Below the pieces are notes generated by a model, which made no database searches, was not told the origin of the DNA, and saw only the letters and a list, made by a program, of their open reading frames with translations. Positions 1-8,224 of a DNA stretch of 37,290 nt are shown in pieces. Origin of the DNA: Sphingomonas sp. GTDB lineage: Bacteria; Pseudomonadota; Alphaproteobacteria; Sphingomonadales; Sphingomonadaceae. The stretch is taken from contig JAFIGU010000042.1 of assembly GCA_017849555.1 (NCBI GenBank), positions 1 to 37,290 of the forward strand, written 5' to 3'. Every line of letters begins with the position of its first letter. Position 1 is the stretch's first letter. Position numbers and translations under genes: made by a program.

Positions 1-111
1 CATATCCCAGGTACGCTGCTCTAAAGCGAAGCCTCCGCGAACGAGGGAAGGGCGCTTGTCGCGCCGATGCTCTTTCGATAGGCGGCCGCATCCCAGCAGG
101 TTGAAGATTCG

Positions 112-693
112 ATGAAGCGTCTCGCGGTCTATTGCGGTTCGGCCACGCCGGCCGATCCGGTCTATCTCGAAACCGCGCGCGCGGTGGGACGTGAGCTCGC
201 GACGCGCGGGATCGGCGTCGTCTATGGCGGCGGGCGGCTCGGGCTGATGGGCGCGGTGGCGGATGCGGCGCTGGCGGCGGGTGGCGAGGTGATCGGGGTG
301 ATCCCCCAGGCTCTGGTCGATGCCGAGGTCGCGCATCGCGGGCTGACCGAGCTCCACGTCGTCCCCGGGATGCACGAGCGCAAGAAGGCGTTCACCGACC
401 TTGCCGACGGCTTCGTGACGATCCCCGGCGGTACGGGGACGATGGACGAATTGTGGGAGGCGTTGTCCTGGGCGCAGCTCGGCTATCACAGCGATCCCGT
501 CGGGCTGCTCAATACCCAGGGCTATTATGACGATCTCGTCGCTTTCTGGGAGAAGATGGCGACGGTCGGTTTCCTGCGCCCGCAGCATCGCGACCTGCTG
601 ATCGTTGCCGAAACGCTCGACGTGCTGATCGACCGGATGGCGGCGCATGTCCCGACCCAGCCGATCGTGCGGATGAAGGCGGCGGACCTCTAA
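112..693 (+). CDS. LOG family protein (cytokinin riboside 5'-monophosphate phosphoribohydrolase-like)
   Basis: This is a 193-residue Rossmann-like protein of the LOG/YvdD family (TIGR00730 type). Family members hydrolyse nucleoside 5'-monophosphates, releasing the base and ribose 5-phosphate; in bacteria the natural substrate is often uncertain. An N-terminal Gly-rich segment (YGGGRLGLMG, about residues 37-46) and the signature PGGTGTMDE (about residues 105-113), with the family's conserved catalytic Glu, are both visible. The length is normal for the family. The ATG at 112 lies directly before the conserved MKRLAVYCGS start. It is convergent with the acetyltransferase gene, and the two stop codons overlap by 4 nt. 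The 111 bases before it show no gene. Confidence 0.93.
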   Translation: MKRLAVYCGSATPADPVYLETARAVGRELATRGIGVVYGGGRLGLMGAVADAALAAGGEVIGVIPQALVDAEVAHRGLTELHVVPGMHERKKAFTDLADGFVTIPGGTGTMDELWEALSWAQLGYHSDPVGLLNTQGYYDDLVAFWEKMATVGFLRPQHRDLLIVAETLDVLIDRMAAHVPTQPIVRMKAADL

Positions 694-1328
694 GTCGCGG
701 GGATCGAGGCGGTGGAATAAGGCGACAGCACGCGCCAGCCGAGCGTGGTGTAGAGCGCCCGGCCCTCCTCGGTCGCGACGAGCAGTTCGGGGGTTTCCTG
801 GCGCCGTTTCGCACGATGCAGCGCCGCCATGACCGCGCCACCGAGCCCGCGGCGGCGATGCGCCGGTGCGGTCTCGATGCGATCGTAGATAAAGGCTTCG
901 GCGGTCTCCGCGGCATAGCCCCTCGCCGCCGGCGTGCCGTCCGCGGCGGTGATCCGCACCTGGGTCACTGCGCCCCGCCGCTCGACCGCGATCTCATAAC
1001 CCGGCGCCGGCGTCTGGTTGGGCGGCGCAGCGTTCGCGATCATGAAATAGCCCGGCGGGTGGATCTGCCAGCCGGGGGGCAAAGCGGCGTGGAGCACCTC
1101 GGGCGTCGCGCATAATTTGAGGAAATGTCGCGGGGCGTGGATCGCGCGGGCGAGCGATTCGAGCCCGGGTCCGGCGTGTGCGAACACCCAGCGCGCGGTT
1201 TCGGTGTCGGAGCGGGTGTCGACGCGATAGCCGCCGTGGCTGGCGACCGGCAGCGGCACGCCGCGCGCGATCGAGCGCGCCGCCAGCCAGGCGAACAGCG
1301 CAGGATCGAGCGCGGCAGGATCGGTCAC
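690..1328 (-). CDS. GNAT family N-acetyltransferase
   Basis: The product is a 212-residue acetyltransferase-like protein. The C-terminal half carries the acetyl-CoA binding motif A as RRRGLGGAVM, followed by an ALYTTLGW-type segment typical of the GNAT beta6-beta7 region. The N-terminal half is less conserved and probably determines substrate, which I cannot name. The start is taken as the GTG at 1328, whose bases overlap the stop of the upstream phosphatase gene (GTGA). This implies translational coupling and one transcript from the phoD-like promoter. Longer in-frame extensions upstream read through the phosphatase gene in another frame and are not credible. Confidence 0.85.
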   Translation of the reverse strand: MTDPAALDPALFAWLAARSIARGVPLPVASHGGYRVDTRSDTETARWVFAHAGPGLESLARAIHAPRHFLKLCATPEVLHAALPPGWQIHPPGYFMIANAAPPNQTPAPGYEIAVERRGAVTQVRITAADGTPAARGYAAETAEAFIYDRIETAPAHRRRGLGGAVMAALHRAKRRQETPELLVATEEGRALYTTLGWRVLSPYSTASIPAT

Positions 1329-2950
1329 TCCTCCATCCGCGCGCGGCCGCGCTGCACGGTGGCGAAGTGACCGATGTTTGCCCTGGGGCTGCGGGTGCGG
1401 ATCGAGTCGACGAACAGCCACTCGTTGGTCGCGCGATCGGGGGTGATCGTCAGCGCCATATAGCCGCGCCGGCTGGTGTCGCACCATTTGAGCTCGCTAT
1501 TCGCCGCGACCAGCCCGCGCGCCACCGTCGCCGGGGCGGCGGCGAAGGCGGTCTCGTAACCCGGCGAGGTCACCGCATGTCCGGCGAACTCGACCCCGAC
1601 GCCCGCGCCGTCCTGCGCCAGATCGAACGCCCAGGCATTGTGGCTGTCGCCCGAGATCAGAATGAGGTTCGCCGCCGCGGCGCGCGCGCTGTCGAGGAAG
1701 CGCCGCCGCGCCGCGGGATAGCCGCCCCAGCTGTCGAAATTGGACGGCATGCCGAGCTTGGCGGCGGCGATCCCCGCTTTGACATAGGCCGCCGCGCCGC
1801 TGTTGCCGGGCTTCAGCCAGCCGGTGGATTCGGACGGGCTGCGCAGCTCGCCCATCACCGTGCCGAAGCCGACCACCTGCCAGCGCTTCCCCGCCCTGAC
1901 CGAGGCGCGCAAGCCATGCGCCAGCCACGCCTCCTGCTGGCTGCCGAGCATCGTGACGGCCGGGTCCTGCCAGTCGCGATCGCGGAACGCGGTCAGCGCG
2001 GCAGCGACATCCGGCGCCTTGATGAATTCCTCCATCTCGCGCTGGCGGGTGCGCGCGAGCAGCCGCGATTCGGTGCGGTAGAGCGTGGCGAGCATGCCGA
2101 TGTCATAGGCCTTCCACGGCTCGTCGGAGACCGGCATCCATTCGCGATAGGCCTGGATCGCGGCGGCGCGGCGGTCGTTCCACTCGCCCTCTTTCGCCGG
2201 ATCGTGGTTTTCCGCGCCGCCTTCCCAGCTGTCGTTGGCGCTTTCGTGATCGTCCCATTGCGCGATCATCGGCAGCCGCGCGTGGAGCGCCTGCAGATCG
2301 GGGTCGGCGCGATAGCTGGCGTAGCGCAGCCGATAATCGGCGAGATGGATGATCTCCCCCGCCGGCTGCGGCACGCGGCCTACCACCGCCTCGGCGGACG
2401 AGGGATAATAAGCCGCGCCATATTCGTAGAAATAGTCGCCGAGATGGACCCACAGGTCGAGATCGTCGCGCGCCGCGGCATGGCCGTAAGCGTTGAACCA
2501 GCCGAAGCCGAGGTTCGAGCAGGAGAAGATCGCCGCGCGAAATTGCGTCGCGGCATCGTCGGGCAAGGTCCGGGTGGTCCCGACCGGGGAGAAGCTGCCG
2601 TCGGGGGCGACGAAGCGATAGTGATAGGTCCGCCCCGGCTTCAATCCGGTGACCGTGATCTTCGCGGTCCAGTCGCGCCACGGGCCGGTGATCTGCGCGC
2701 CGCCGGCGGCGATTCGCGCGAAATCGCCGCTTTCGGCGAGCTCGACGCGCAATTCGGCGGTGTCGCCGCGTGTCGGCACGTAACGGGTCCACAGCAGGAT
2801 TTCGTCCGGCCCCGGCTCGCCCGACGCAACCGAATGGGTAAAGCCCCGCGCCGCCAGCACATTCTGCGCGCCGGCGAACCCGGGAAGCGCGAACGCGCCG
2901 AGCCCCAGCGTCCCGGTTGCGAGCAGTGAACGGCGCGAAATGTCGATCAT
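1325..2950 (-). CDS. phoD: PhoD-like alkaline phosphatase, Tat-exported
   Basis: This 541-residue protein belongs to the PhoD metallophosphatase/phosphodiesterase family, which acts outside the cytoplasm on phosphate esters. The N terminus MIDISRRSLLATG has the twin-arginine consensus, followed by a hydrophobic stretch and an AGA-type cleavage site near residue 27. A short N-terminal Fn3-like domain follows (GEPGPDEILLWTRYVP). The phosphatase core shows HLGDYFYEYG, QWDDHESAND and, near the C terminus, ISGDSHNAWAFDL, which carry the family's metal ligands. The ATG at 2950 is chosen because a GGGGGG ribosome-binding site lies about 8 nt upstream and the Tat motif follows at once. The gene diverges from the membrane glycosyltransferase across an 87-bp promoter region. 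No Pho box was recognised. Confidence 0.92.
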   Translation of the reverse strand: MIDISRRSLLATGTLGLGAFALPGFAGAQNVLAARGFTHSVASGEPGPDEILLWTRYVPTRGDTAELRVELAESGDFARIAAGGAQITGPWRDWTAKITVTGLKPGRTYHYRFVAPDGSFSPVGTTRTLPDDAATQFRAAIFSCSNLGFGWFNAYGHAAARDDLDLWVHLGDYFYEYGAAYYPSSAEAVVGRVPQPAGEIIHLADYRLRYASYRADPDLQALHARLPMIAQWDDHESANDSWEGGAENHDPAKEGEWNDRRAAAIQAYREWMPVSDEPWKAYDIGMLATLYRTESRLLARTRQREMEEFIKAPDVAAALTAFRDRDWQDPAVTMLGSQQEAWLAHGLRASVRAGKRWQVVGFGTVMGELRSPSESTGWLKPGNSGAAAYVKAGIAAAKLGMPSNFDSWGGYPAARRRFLDSARAAAANLILISGDSHNAWAFDLAQDGAGVGVEFAGHAVTSPGYETAFAAAPATVARGLVAANSELKWCDTSRRGYMALTITPDRATNEWLFVDSIRTRSPRANIGHFATVQRGRARMEE

Positions 2951-3037
2951 CTTGATCCCCCCTTGCATGGCGTGACGAACGCCATCTTCGCGTCGGATCG
3001 TGACAGATACGTGGCGTCTCGGATAGGCGCGCAGGCA

Positions 3038-4492
3038 ATGACCCGCGCCCTGCTCGATCGCCACCGCGTGCTGCTGTTCCTGATCGTCGCGATCGCGGCG
3101 CGCGCGGCGACGTTCGGCGACCCGATCGTCCATGTCGACGAGGATTTCTATTTCGCCGCCGCGCACGCGATGTGGCGCGGCGCGATCCCCTATCTCGACG
3201 TGTGGGACAGGAAGCCGGCCGGGCTGTTCCTGCTCTATATGCCCCCCGCGGCGCTGCCCTTCTGGTGGGGGATCTGGGCCTATCAGGCGATGGCGCTGGC
3301 GGCGGTGGTGGCGACCGCGGCGATCGTCGCGCGCTTCGCCGCGCGCGCGGGCTGGGCGGCGGGGGCGACGCTCGCCGGGGTCGCCTATATCCTGTGGATC
3401 GACATCGCGCAGGGCGCGGGCGGGCAATCGCCGATATTCTACAATCTCCCGATGGCCGCCGCCGCGCTGCTGATCGCCACCAACGCCGCGCGGCGGTGGC
3501 GGCGCGATGCGGCGGCGATGCTGCTGGTCGGCGTGGCGCTGACGATCAAGACCTCGGGGGTGTTCGAGGGCGCGTTCTTCGGCCTGTGGATCGTCGCGCG
3601 CGACTGGCGCGCGGGGGAGGGCGCGGCGCGGGTCGCAGCGCGCGCCGCCGGTCTCGCCGCGCTCGCCTTCGCGCCGACCGCGGCGATCGCGGCTTATTAT
3701 GGCGCGATCGGGGCGATCGATGCATTCCTCTACGCCAATGTCCGGTCGATCCTCGAACGGCATGACGATCCGCCGCTCGAACGCTGGGGCAATCTCGCCC
3801 AGCTCGTGCTGTATCTCGCGCCGCTCGTCGCGATGGGGGTCGCCTCGCGCGGCCGGGCCGCGGGCGGCGACGCGGTATTGCGGCGCTTTGCGGCGTGCTG
3901 GCTGGCGGTCGCGCTGGCGGGCATTTTGCTGATCGGCGGCTGGTACGAACATTATGCGCTGCCGGCGATGGTGCCGGGGGCGATCTGCGCGGCGGGCTTC
4001 CTCGGCGCGCGCCGCCGCGCCGCGCTGGCGATCCTCGGCGTCGTCGCGCTGATCGGCACCGGGATGACGGTCGCGGGGCGCATCGCGCACGGTGGGCCGG
4101 CGCAATTCGCCGCGCTGGCGAAGGCGGTCGGTCCGGGGCCGGGCTGCCTGTGGGTCTATTCGGGCGATACCAAGCTCTATGCGATCATCGATCGCTGCCG
4201 GCTGAGCCGCTATATGTTCCCGAGCCATCTCTATCGAACGCGCGAGGCGGGGGCGGTCGGGGTCGACCAGGCCAGTGAGGTGCGGCGCATCCTCTCGCTG
4301 CGCCCGACGACGGTGGTGATGCGCCCGCCGTCGATCGGCGAGCGCCCCGAGATCCGCGCGATCGTTTCCGCCGCAATGGCGCGCGACTATCGCCTCGCTC
4401 ATGCCATGCCGCTGGGGAAAGAAGTGATTTCGGTTTATGAGCTTAAGACCGTCCGAAATGCCCCGCCGGGGCATTTCCCAGAAGGACGCTGA
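3038..4492 (+). CDS. GT-C type membrane glycosyltransferase (ArnT/PMT-like)
   Basis: This is a 484-residue polytopic membrane protein. Early in the sequence a periplasmic-loop motif HVDEDFYFAAAHAMWRG is followed by IPYLDVWDRKPAG. The acidic pair and the DxKPAG-like segment are characteristic of GT-C enzymes, which transfer sugars from polyprenyl-phosphate donors in the periplasm. About ten hydrophobic helices follow, then a soluble C-terminal domain from about residue 360. The ATG at 3038 is chosen over an upstream in-frame ATG (2963) because it starts directly before the first helix; the upstream part lies in the promoter region of the divergent gene. Its stop overlaps the next start by 1 nt, so it is likely co-translated with the deacetylase gene. 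Donor and acceptor cannot be deduced. Confidence 0.8.
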   Translation: MTRALLDRHRVLLFLIVAIAARAATFGDPIVHVDEDFYFAAAHAMWRGAIPYLDVWDRKPAGLFLLYMPPAALPFWWGIWAYQAMALAAVVATAAIVARFAARAGWAAGATLAGVAYILWIDIAQGAGGQSPIFYNLPMAAAALLIATNAARRWRRDAAAMLLVGVALTIKTSGVFEGAFFGLWIVARDWRAGEGAARVAARAAGLAALAFAPTAAIAAYYGAIGAIDAFLYANVRSILERHDDPPLERWGNLAQLVLYLAPLVAMGVASRGRAAGGDAVLRRFAACWLAVALAGILLIGGWYEHYALPAMVPGAICAAGFLGARRRAALAILGVVALIGTGMTVAGRIAHGGPAQFAALAKAVGPGPGCLWVYSGDTKLYAIIDRCRLSRYMFPSHLYRTREAGAVGVDQASEVRRILSLRPTTVVMRPPSIGERPEIRAIVSAAMARDYRLAHAMPLGKEVISVYELKTVRNAPPGHFPEGR

Positions 4493-5232
4493 TGATGAAG
4501 CGATTGCTTGCCTCGATCCACGACGTCGGCCCGCGGTTCGAACGCGAGGTGGAGACCTTGCTCGACCGGCTTTCAGGCCATCTCGGCGGCCCGCGGCTGG
4601 CGATGCTGGTCGTCCCCGATCATTGGGGCGAGGCGCCGCTGACCCCCGGCACCCCATTCGCGACGCGGCTGCGCGGCTGGGCCGATGCCGGGATCGAGAT
4701 GTTCGTCCACGGCTGGTTCCACCGCGACACCACCGAGCATCACGGGATCGCCGCGCTCAAGGCCAGGCATATGACCGCGAGCGAGGGCGAGTTCCTCGGG
4801 CTCGATCATGCCGTGGCGCTCGATCGCATGACGCGCGGCAAGGCGCTGGTGGAGGATATCATCGGCCGCCCCGCGGCGGGGTTCGTCGCGCCGGCGTGGC
4901 TCTATTCGGACGGCGCGATGCAGGCGCTGGGCGAGGCGGGGTTCGCGCTCGCCGAGAATCACGGCCGGGTGTGGGCGCCGAACGCGGGGGATCGCGTGCT
5001 GACGCGCGGCCCGGTGATCACCTGGGCGAGCCGCACCAACGGACGCCAGCTCAGCTCGCTCGCCGCATCGGCGGTGCTGCGCCGCCTGCTCCAGCCGGCG
5101 AAGGTGGTGCGGGTCGCGGTGCATCCCGGCGACGCGCATGTCCCGCGGCTGCTGGAGAGCATCGACCGCACCTTCCGCGCCTTCACGCGCGGCGAGCGGG
5201 TGCCGTCGCGTTACGCCGATCTGGCGCGCTGA
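4492..5232 (+). CDS. DUF2334 / polysaccharide deacetylase-like protein
   Basis: The product is a 246-residue protein of the DUF2334 branch of the NodB/polysaccharide deacetylase superfamily. The N terminus has the family motif SIHDVGP, in which the Asp is a likely metal ligand or base. HGWFHRD (about residues 74-80) supplies the HxxxH-type metal site and FVAPAWLY is the third conserved motif. The C-terminal VRVAVHPGDAH segment holds a further conserved His. There is no signal peptide, so it probably works in the cytoplasm. It overlaps the membrane glycosyltransferase gene by 1 nt (TGATG), which suggests a joint role in a cell-surface glycan. Its 3' end overlaps the convergent GT4 gene by 22 nt. 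Confidence 0.88.
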   Translation: MMKRLLASIHDVGPRFEREVETLLDRLSGHLGGPRLAMLVVPDHWGEAPLTPGTPFATRLRGWADAGIEMFVHGWFHRDTTEHHGIAALKARHMTASEGEFLGLDHAVALDRMTRGKALVEDIIGRPAAGFVAPAWLYSDGAMQALGEAGFALAENHGRVWAPNAGDRVLTRGPVITWASRTNGRQLSSLAASAVLRRLLQPAKVVRVAVHPGDAHVPRLLESIDRTFRAFTRGERVPSRYADLAR

Positions 5233-6401
5233 ACCGCGCTGCGGCGCTCGATCTGCTCGGCATAATAATCGACCAGGGCCTGGGCGTGCTGGCGATCGTC
5301 GATCACCTGCTCCGCCGCCACCGCCGCCGCGCGGCGCAATAGCCGCCGGTCGCGCGCGGCGAGCCGCAGGATCGCCGCGGCGCACGCCTTGGTATCGCCC
5401 GCGGGATAGGTTTCGGCATATTCGGGGCGCGCCACCGCCGCCGCGCCGCCCTCGTCGGGAACGATCAGCGGCGCGCCCGAGGCGAGCGCCTCCGACACGA
5501 CCAGCCCGAAGGTCTCGATCTCGCAGCCGTGGATGCACGCATCGGCGCTGGCCATGATGCTGGCGAGCCGCTCGCGATCGTAGACCGGCTTGAACAGCCG
5601 GATATGCGGGCTGCCCGCCGCGCGCCGTTCGAGCGCGGGGGTCTGCCCGCCGTGGCCGATCAGGATCAGCCCGACGGGAACATGCGCGCCGGCGCGCTCG
5701 ACCGCGTCGATGATCATGTCCCAGCGCTTTTCACGGTGGTGGCGGCCGATGCCGAACAGCAGCAGCCCGTCCTCGGGCAGATCGCATTGCGCGAGCAACG
5801 CGCGGCGCAGATTCTCATCGCGGAAGCGCGGCGAGAAATGCTGGCGCTCGATCCCCAGCGGGAAGGCGGCGTCGATCCTCAGGCCACGCGCGGTGAGCCG
5901 TTCCTGGAGCGCCGGGCCGTTGGTCAGCACGCAATCGTATTTTTCCAGGAACCGCGACATATAGCGCGTGTACCAGGAGAAAGCGCGCTCGACCTTCTCC
6001 GCGCTCGCCACGCCCTCGAACCAGCGCTGGGCGTAGGCGGCCATATTGTCGTTGTGCATGAAATAGGATTTGAGCGCGCGGCCCTGCCAGTCGCCGACGA
6101 ACCACGCCGGCTTCCACGGGCTGCAATTCTCCACCACGTCCGGGTCGTAGTGATCGAGCAACGCGGTGATCGCGTCGCGATCCCAGAACAGCCCGTAATT
6201 CTTGTCGAACGGGATCGGCGGCGATTTGACGTAATGGACGCGGCCGCCGCCGGGGCGATCCTCGATCCGCTCCTCCTTGCCGCAGGCGAGCACGATCAGC
6301 TCGTGCCCCAGATCGGCCATGATCCCGATCTTGCGGTCGATATAGGTGCGCACGCCCCCTCCGGTGGGCGAGTAGATCTCGTTGACGTCGACGATGCGCA
6401 T
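5211..6401 (-). CDS. Glycosyltransferase family 4 protein
   Basis: This is a 396-residue GT-B fold glycosyltransferase. The N terminus MRIVDVNEIYSPTGGGVRTYIDRK is the typical acceptor-domain start with a Gly-rich loop. The C-terminal donor domain shows LFGIGRHHREKRWDMIIDAV, IRLFKPVYDRERLASIMASADACIHGCEIETFGLVVSEALASG and a downstream Pro-Asp-Glu-Gly-Gly. The EX7E-type motif is seen as E-T-F-G-L-V-V-S-E. The ATG at 6401 fits the conserved start, and longer in-frame N termini run into the repeat region. It likely uses a nucleotide sugar for a surface polysaccharide or glycolipid; sugar identity is unknown. It stands alone on this strand, separated from the next minus-strand gene by a palindromic repeat region. 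Confidence 0.9.
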   Translation of the reverse strand: MRIVDVNEIYSPTGGGVRTYIDRKIGIMADLGHELIVLACGKEERIEDRPGGGRVHYVKSPPIPFDKNYGLFWDRDAITALLDHYDPDVVENCSPWKPAWFVGDWQGRALKSYFMHNDNMAAYAQRWFEGVASAEKVERAFSWYTRYMSRFLEKYDCVLTNGPALQERLTARGLRIDAAFPLGIERQHFSPRFRDENLRRALLAQCDLPEDGLLLFGIGRHHREKRWDMIIDAVERAGAHVPVGLILIGHGGQTPALERRAAGSPHIRLFKPVYDRERLASIMASADACIHGCEIETFGLVVSEALASGAPLIVPDEGGAAAVARPEYAETYPAGDTKACAAAILRLAARDRRLLRRAAAVAAEQVIDDRQHAQALVDYYAEQIERRSAVQRARSA

Positions 6402-6462
6402 ATCAGTTTCCGATCGAAAATGCGGTTTGACCGCATCGCGCGACACCCGCCCCGGTTCTCAC

Positions 6463-6587
6463 TCCTCCCCCGGAGGGGGACCGTTGCGCAGCAACGGTGG
6501 AGGGGTAGTCGCCGCGGGCGGTGTCGCCTGTGGCGTCCACCCCTCCACCAGCCTTCGGCTGGTCCCCCTCCCCTTCCAGGGGAGGAA
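6463..6587. repeat. Composite palindromic intergenic repeat
   Basis: This stretch has nested inverted repeats. They include CTCCCCCGGAGGGGG, the palindrome CCGTTGCGCAGCAACGG (6481-6497), TGGAGGGG (6498-6505) pairing with CCCCTCCA (6540-6547), CCAGCCTTCGGCTGG, and CCCCTTCCAGGGG at the end. It resembles mosaic REP-like elements common between genes in sphingomonads. It lies 3' of the DUF2141 gene and 5' of the GT4 gene, both on minus, so it could form a transcript-end or stabilising structure. A similar C/G-rich short palindrome is at 36571-36597. Confidence 0.75.
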
Positions 6588-6638
6588 TAGGGAGCGGGCC
6601 GATGCCGCGTGAGGTGACCCGAAGGGGCATCACCAGAC

Positions 6639-7178
6639 TCAACGCCCCACCGGGCCGAAGGCGGGGGGGAAGCCGTGGAGATATTGCGTGCGGATCAGCA
6701 CGGTCGCGACGCCGGTGCCGACGTTGACCATCGCGTTGGATAGCTTGGGCTTCGAACGGCCGAGCTTCTGGTTACCCGGCACGCCGACCCCGTCGGACCA
6801 GAAATTGAACTTGTTCTTCCCGTCGCGATCGTGGGTGAACAGGATCGCATAGGTGCCGGGATGCGGCACGCGCATGCACATCACCACCGGGCCGTTTCGC
6901 GGCGTCGGCACCCAGATGCGGCGGAACAATTTGCCCTCTTTCTTGAGGTCGCGGTCGTCGCGCAGGAAATCGTCCTCGTTCGCCGGGTAAAGCTCCAGCT
7001 TCAGCGATCCGACGCGATCCTTCATGCCGACGACCTCGACGCGGATGCTGGGGCCGTTGATGCAGGCGTCGGTCTCGCCGACCGGCTGCGCGGCGGCGGC
7101 GAGCGGCGCGACGAGGGCGGCGAGCGCCGCGACGAGGGCGGCGAGCGCCGCGGAGAGGATCAGGCGGCGGCGTGCCAT
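6639..7178 (-). CDS. Exported DUF2141 domain protein
   Basis: The product is 179 residues. MARRRLILSAALAALVAAL begins a signal peptide with a long Ala/Leu core and likely cleavage after AAAAQA (about residue 31). The rest matches the DUF2141 pattern, a small beta-rich extracytoplasmic domain: IRVEVVGMKDRVGSLKLELY near the start and GTYAILFTHDRDGKNKFNFW in the middle, where the HDRDGNGKFD-like loop is the hallmark. Function is unknown. The start at 7178 lies inside the 3' end of the upstream membrane-protein gene (19-nt overlap in another frame), so the two are probably one transcriptional unit. The repeated GCGCGACGAGGGCGGCGAG units around 7100-7150 code for the Ala-rich signal core. Confidence 0.88.
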   Translation of the reverse strand: MARRRLILSAALAALVAALAALVAPLAAAAQPVGETDACINGPSIRVEVVGMKDRVGSLKLELYPANEDDFLRDDRDLKKEGKLFRRIWVPTPRNGPVVMCMRVPHPGTYAILFTHDRDGKNKFNFWSDGVGVPGNQKLGRSKPKLSNAMVNVGTGVATVLIRTQYLHGFPPAFGPVGR

Positions 7179-8098
7179 TCGCGGGCCTTTGCGATGGCGC
7201 TCCCGGCGCTGATGACAGCGATGAGAACGACGTGGACGAGCAGGGTGAGCGCCGCGGTGAACGCGATCATCTCGGAAAGCGCGCGATCCTGGCCGACGAT
7301 CAGGATCGCGAAATTGGCGAAGAGCAGATCCTTGTTGGGCAGGAAGGGAAGGCGCGAGACGAGCAGCCGCCCGGCGGACAGGAACAGCCACATGCCGACC
7401 GAAACCCCCGGCATCGCGAAATGCCAGCAGAGCGCGAGCAGGATCGAGGTGAGCACGATGCGCGCAGCGTGGATGTTGAAGATCATCCACAATTCGCGGC
7501 GCGGCAGCGAGAAGACGCGCTTGGAGAGCGCGACGATCGTCACCGAGATCAGCAGCGTGAGCCCCGCGGACCACATCACCGTGTGGAGCAGCTGCGCCGG
7601 GATGAGCTGATAGCCGAGCGGCAGCGCGATCGCGCAGAGCAGGATCGTCGCGCCGTTGCCGGCGATGCCCGACAGGATGCTGACGTCCTTCACCGCGCCG
7701 AACGGCGCCGCGACCATATGCGCGCGCTCGCGCGCCCAGGCGTAGAAATAGGCCTCGCCCGAATAGCCGAGCACGACGTCGTTCGCGATCCGCTTCTTGT
7801 TGAGCGCGATGAACCCGCCCAGCCAGGGAATCCGCCAGAGATAGCGGAAGATCAGCAGGTCGCCGATCGGATAGGTGACGTAGAGCAGGGCGAAGCACAG
7901 GTAGAACCACGGGCTCGCCGGCACCGCGCGGTTGAGCCCGGCAAGCCCCGCGCTCAGCAATTCGTGGCCGAGGCCGGCGATCATCGCCAGCGTCACCATC
8001 GCGCCGAGGATCATCGGCCAGCGGCGCTTGATCGTCTCGACCGGCTCCAGGCCGGCGAGCTCGACGACCGGATCGGGCGCAACTGTAGTGGCGGGCAT
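7160..8098 (-). CDS. Multi-pass integral membrane protein of unknown function
   Basis: This is a 312-residue protein with roughly seven to eight hydrophobic segments (for example PMILGAMVTLAMIAGLG, PWFYLCFALLYVTYPIG, GNGATILLCAIALPLGY and TVMWSAGLTLLISVTIVAL). Positively charged loops such as SKRVFSLPRREL separate them. I do not recognise the family. A TTG at 8122 would add eight residues; the ATG at 8098 is preferred, with a GGAG about 11 nt upstream. It overlaps the exported DUF2141 gene by 19 nt, suggesting that the two products act together at the envelope. It diverges from the GT4 gene at 8225, leaving about 125 bp for two promoters. Confidence 0.8.
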   Translation of the reverse strand: MPATTVAPDPVVELAGLEPVETIKRRWPMILGAMVTLAMIAGLGHELLSAGLAGLNRAVPASPWFYLCFALLYVTYPIGDLLIFRYLWRIPWLGGFIALNKKRIANDVVLGYSGEAYFYAWARERAHMVAAPFGAVKDVSILSGIAGNGATILLCAIALPLGYQLIPAQLLHTVMWSAGLTLLISVTIVALSKRVFSLPRRELWMIFNIHAARIVLTSILLALCWHFAMPGVSVGMWLFLSAGRLLVSRLPFLPNKDLLFANFAILIVGQDRALSEMIAFTAALTLLVHVVLIAVISAGSAIAKAREWHAAA

Positions 8099-8224
8099 GT
8101 CGGGGGGTGCTCCGGGGGGCAAAGCAGTCTTTCTTATCTCGCCCTATTCCGGGCGAATGTCTCATTTACGACTGATTGTGGATTCTTGTGGGCGGATTTG
8201 GGCTGTTGCATGGCAGTGTGCAAG

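Noticed and set aside
1178..2929. Plus-strand open frame opposite the PhoD gene
   Set aside because: The phosphatase on the other strand has a Tat signal and all family motifs; this frame has none.
7090..7155. Short tandem repeat GCGAGCGCCGCGACGAGGGC in the DUF2141 gene
   Set aside because: It codes for the Ala/Leu-rich core of the signal peptide and needs no other explanation.
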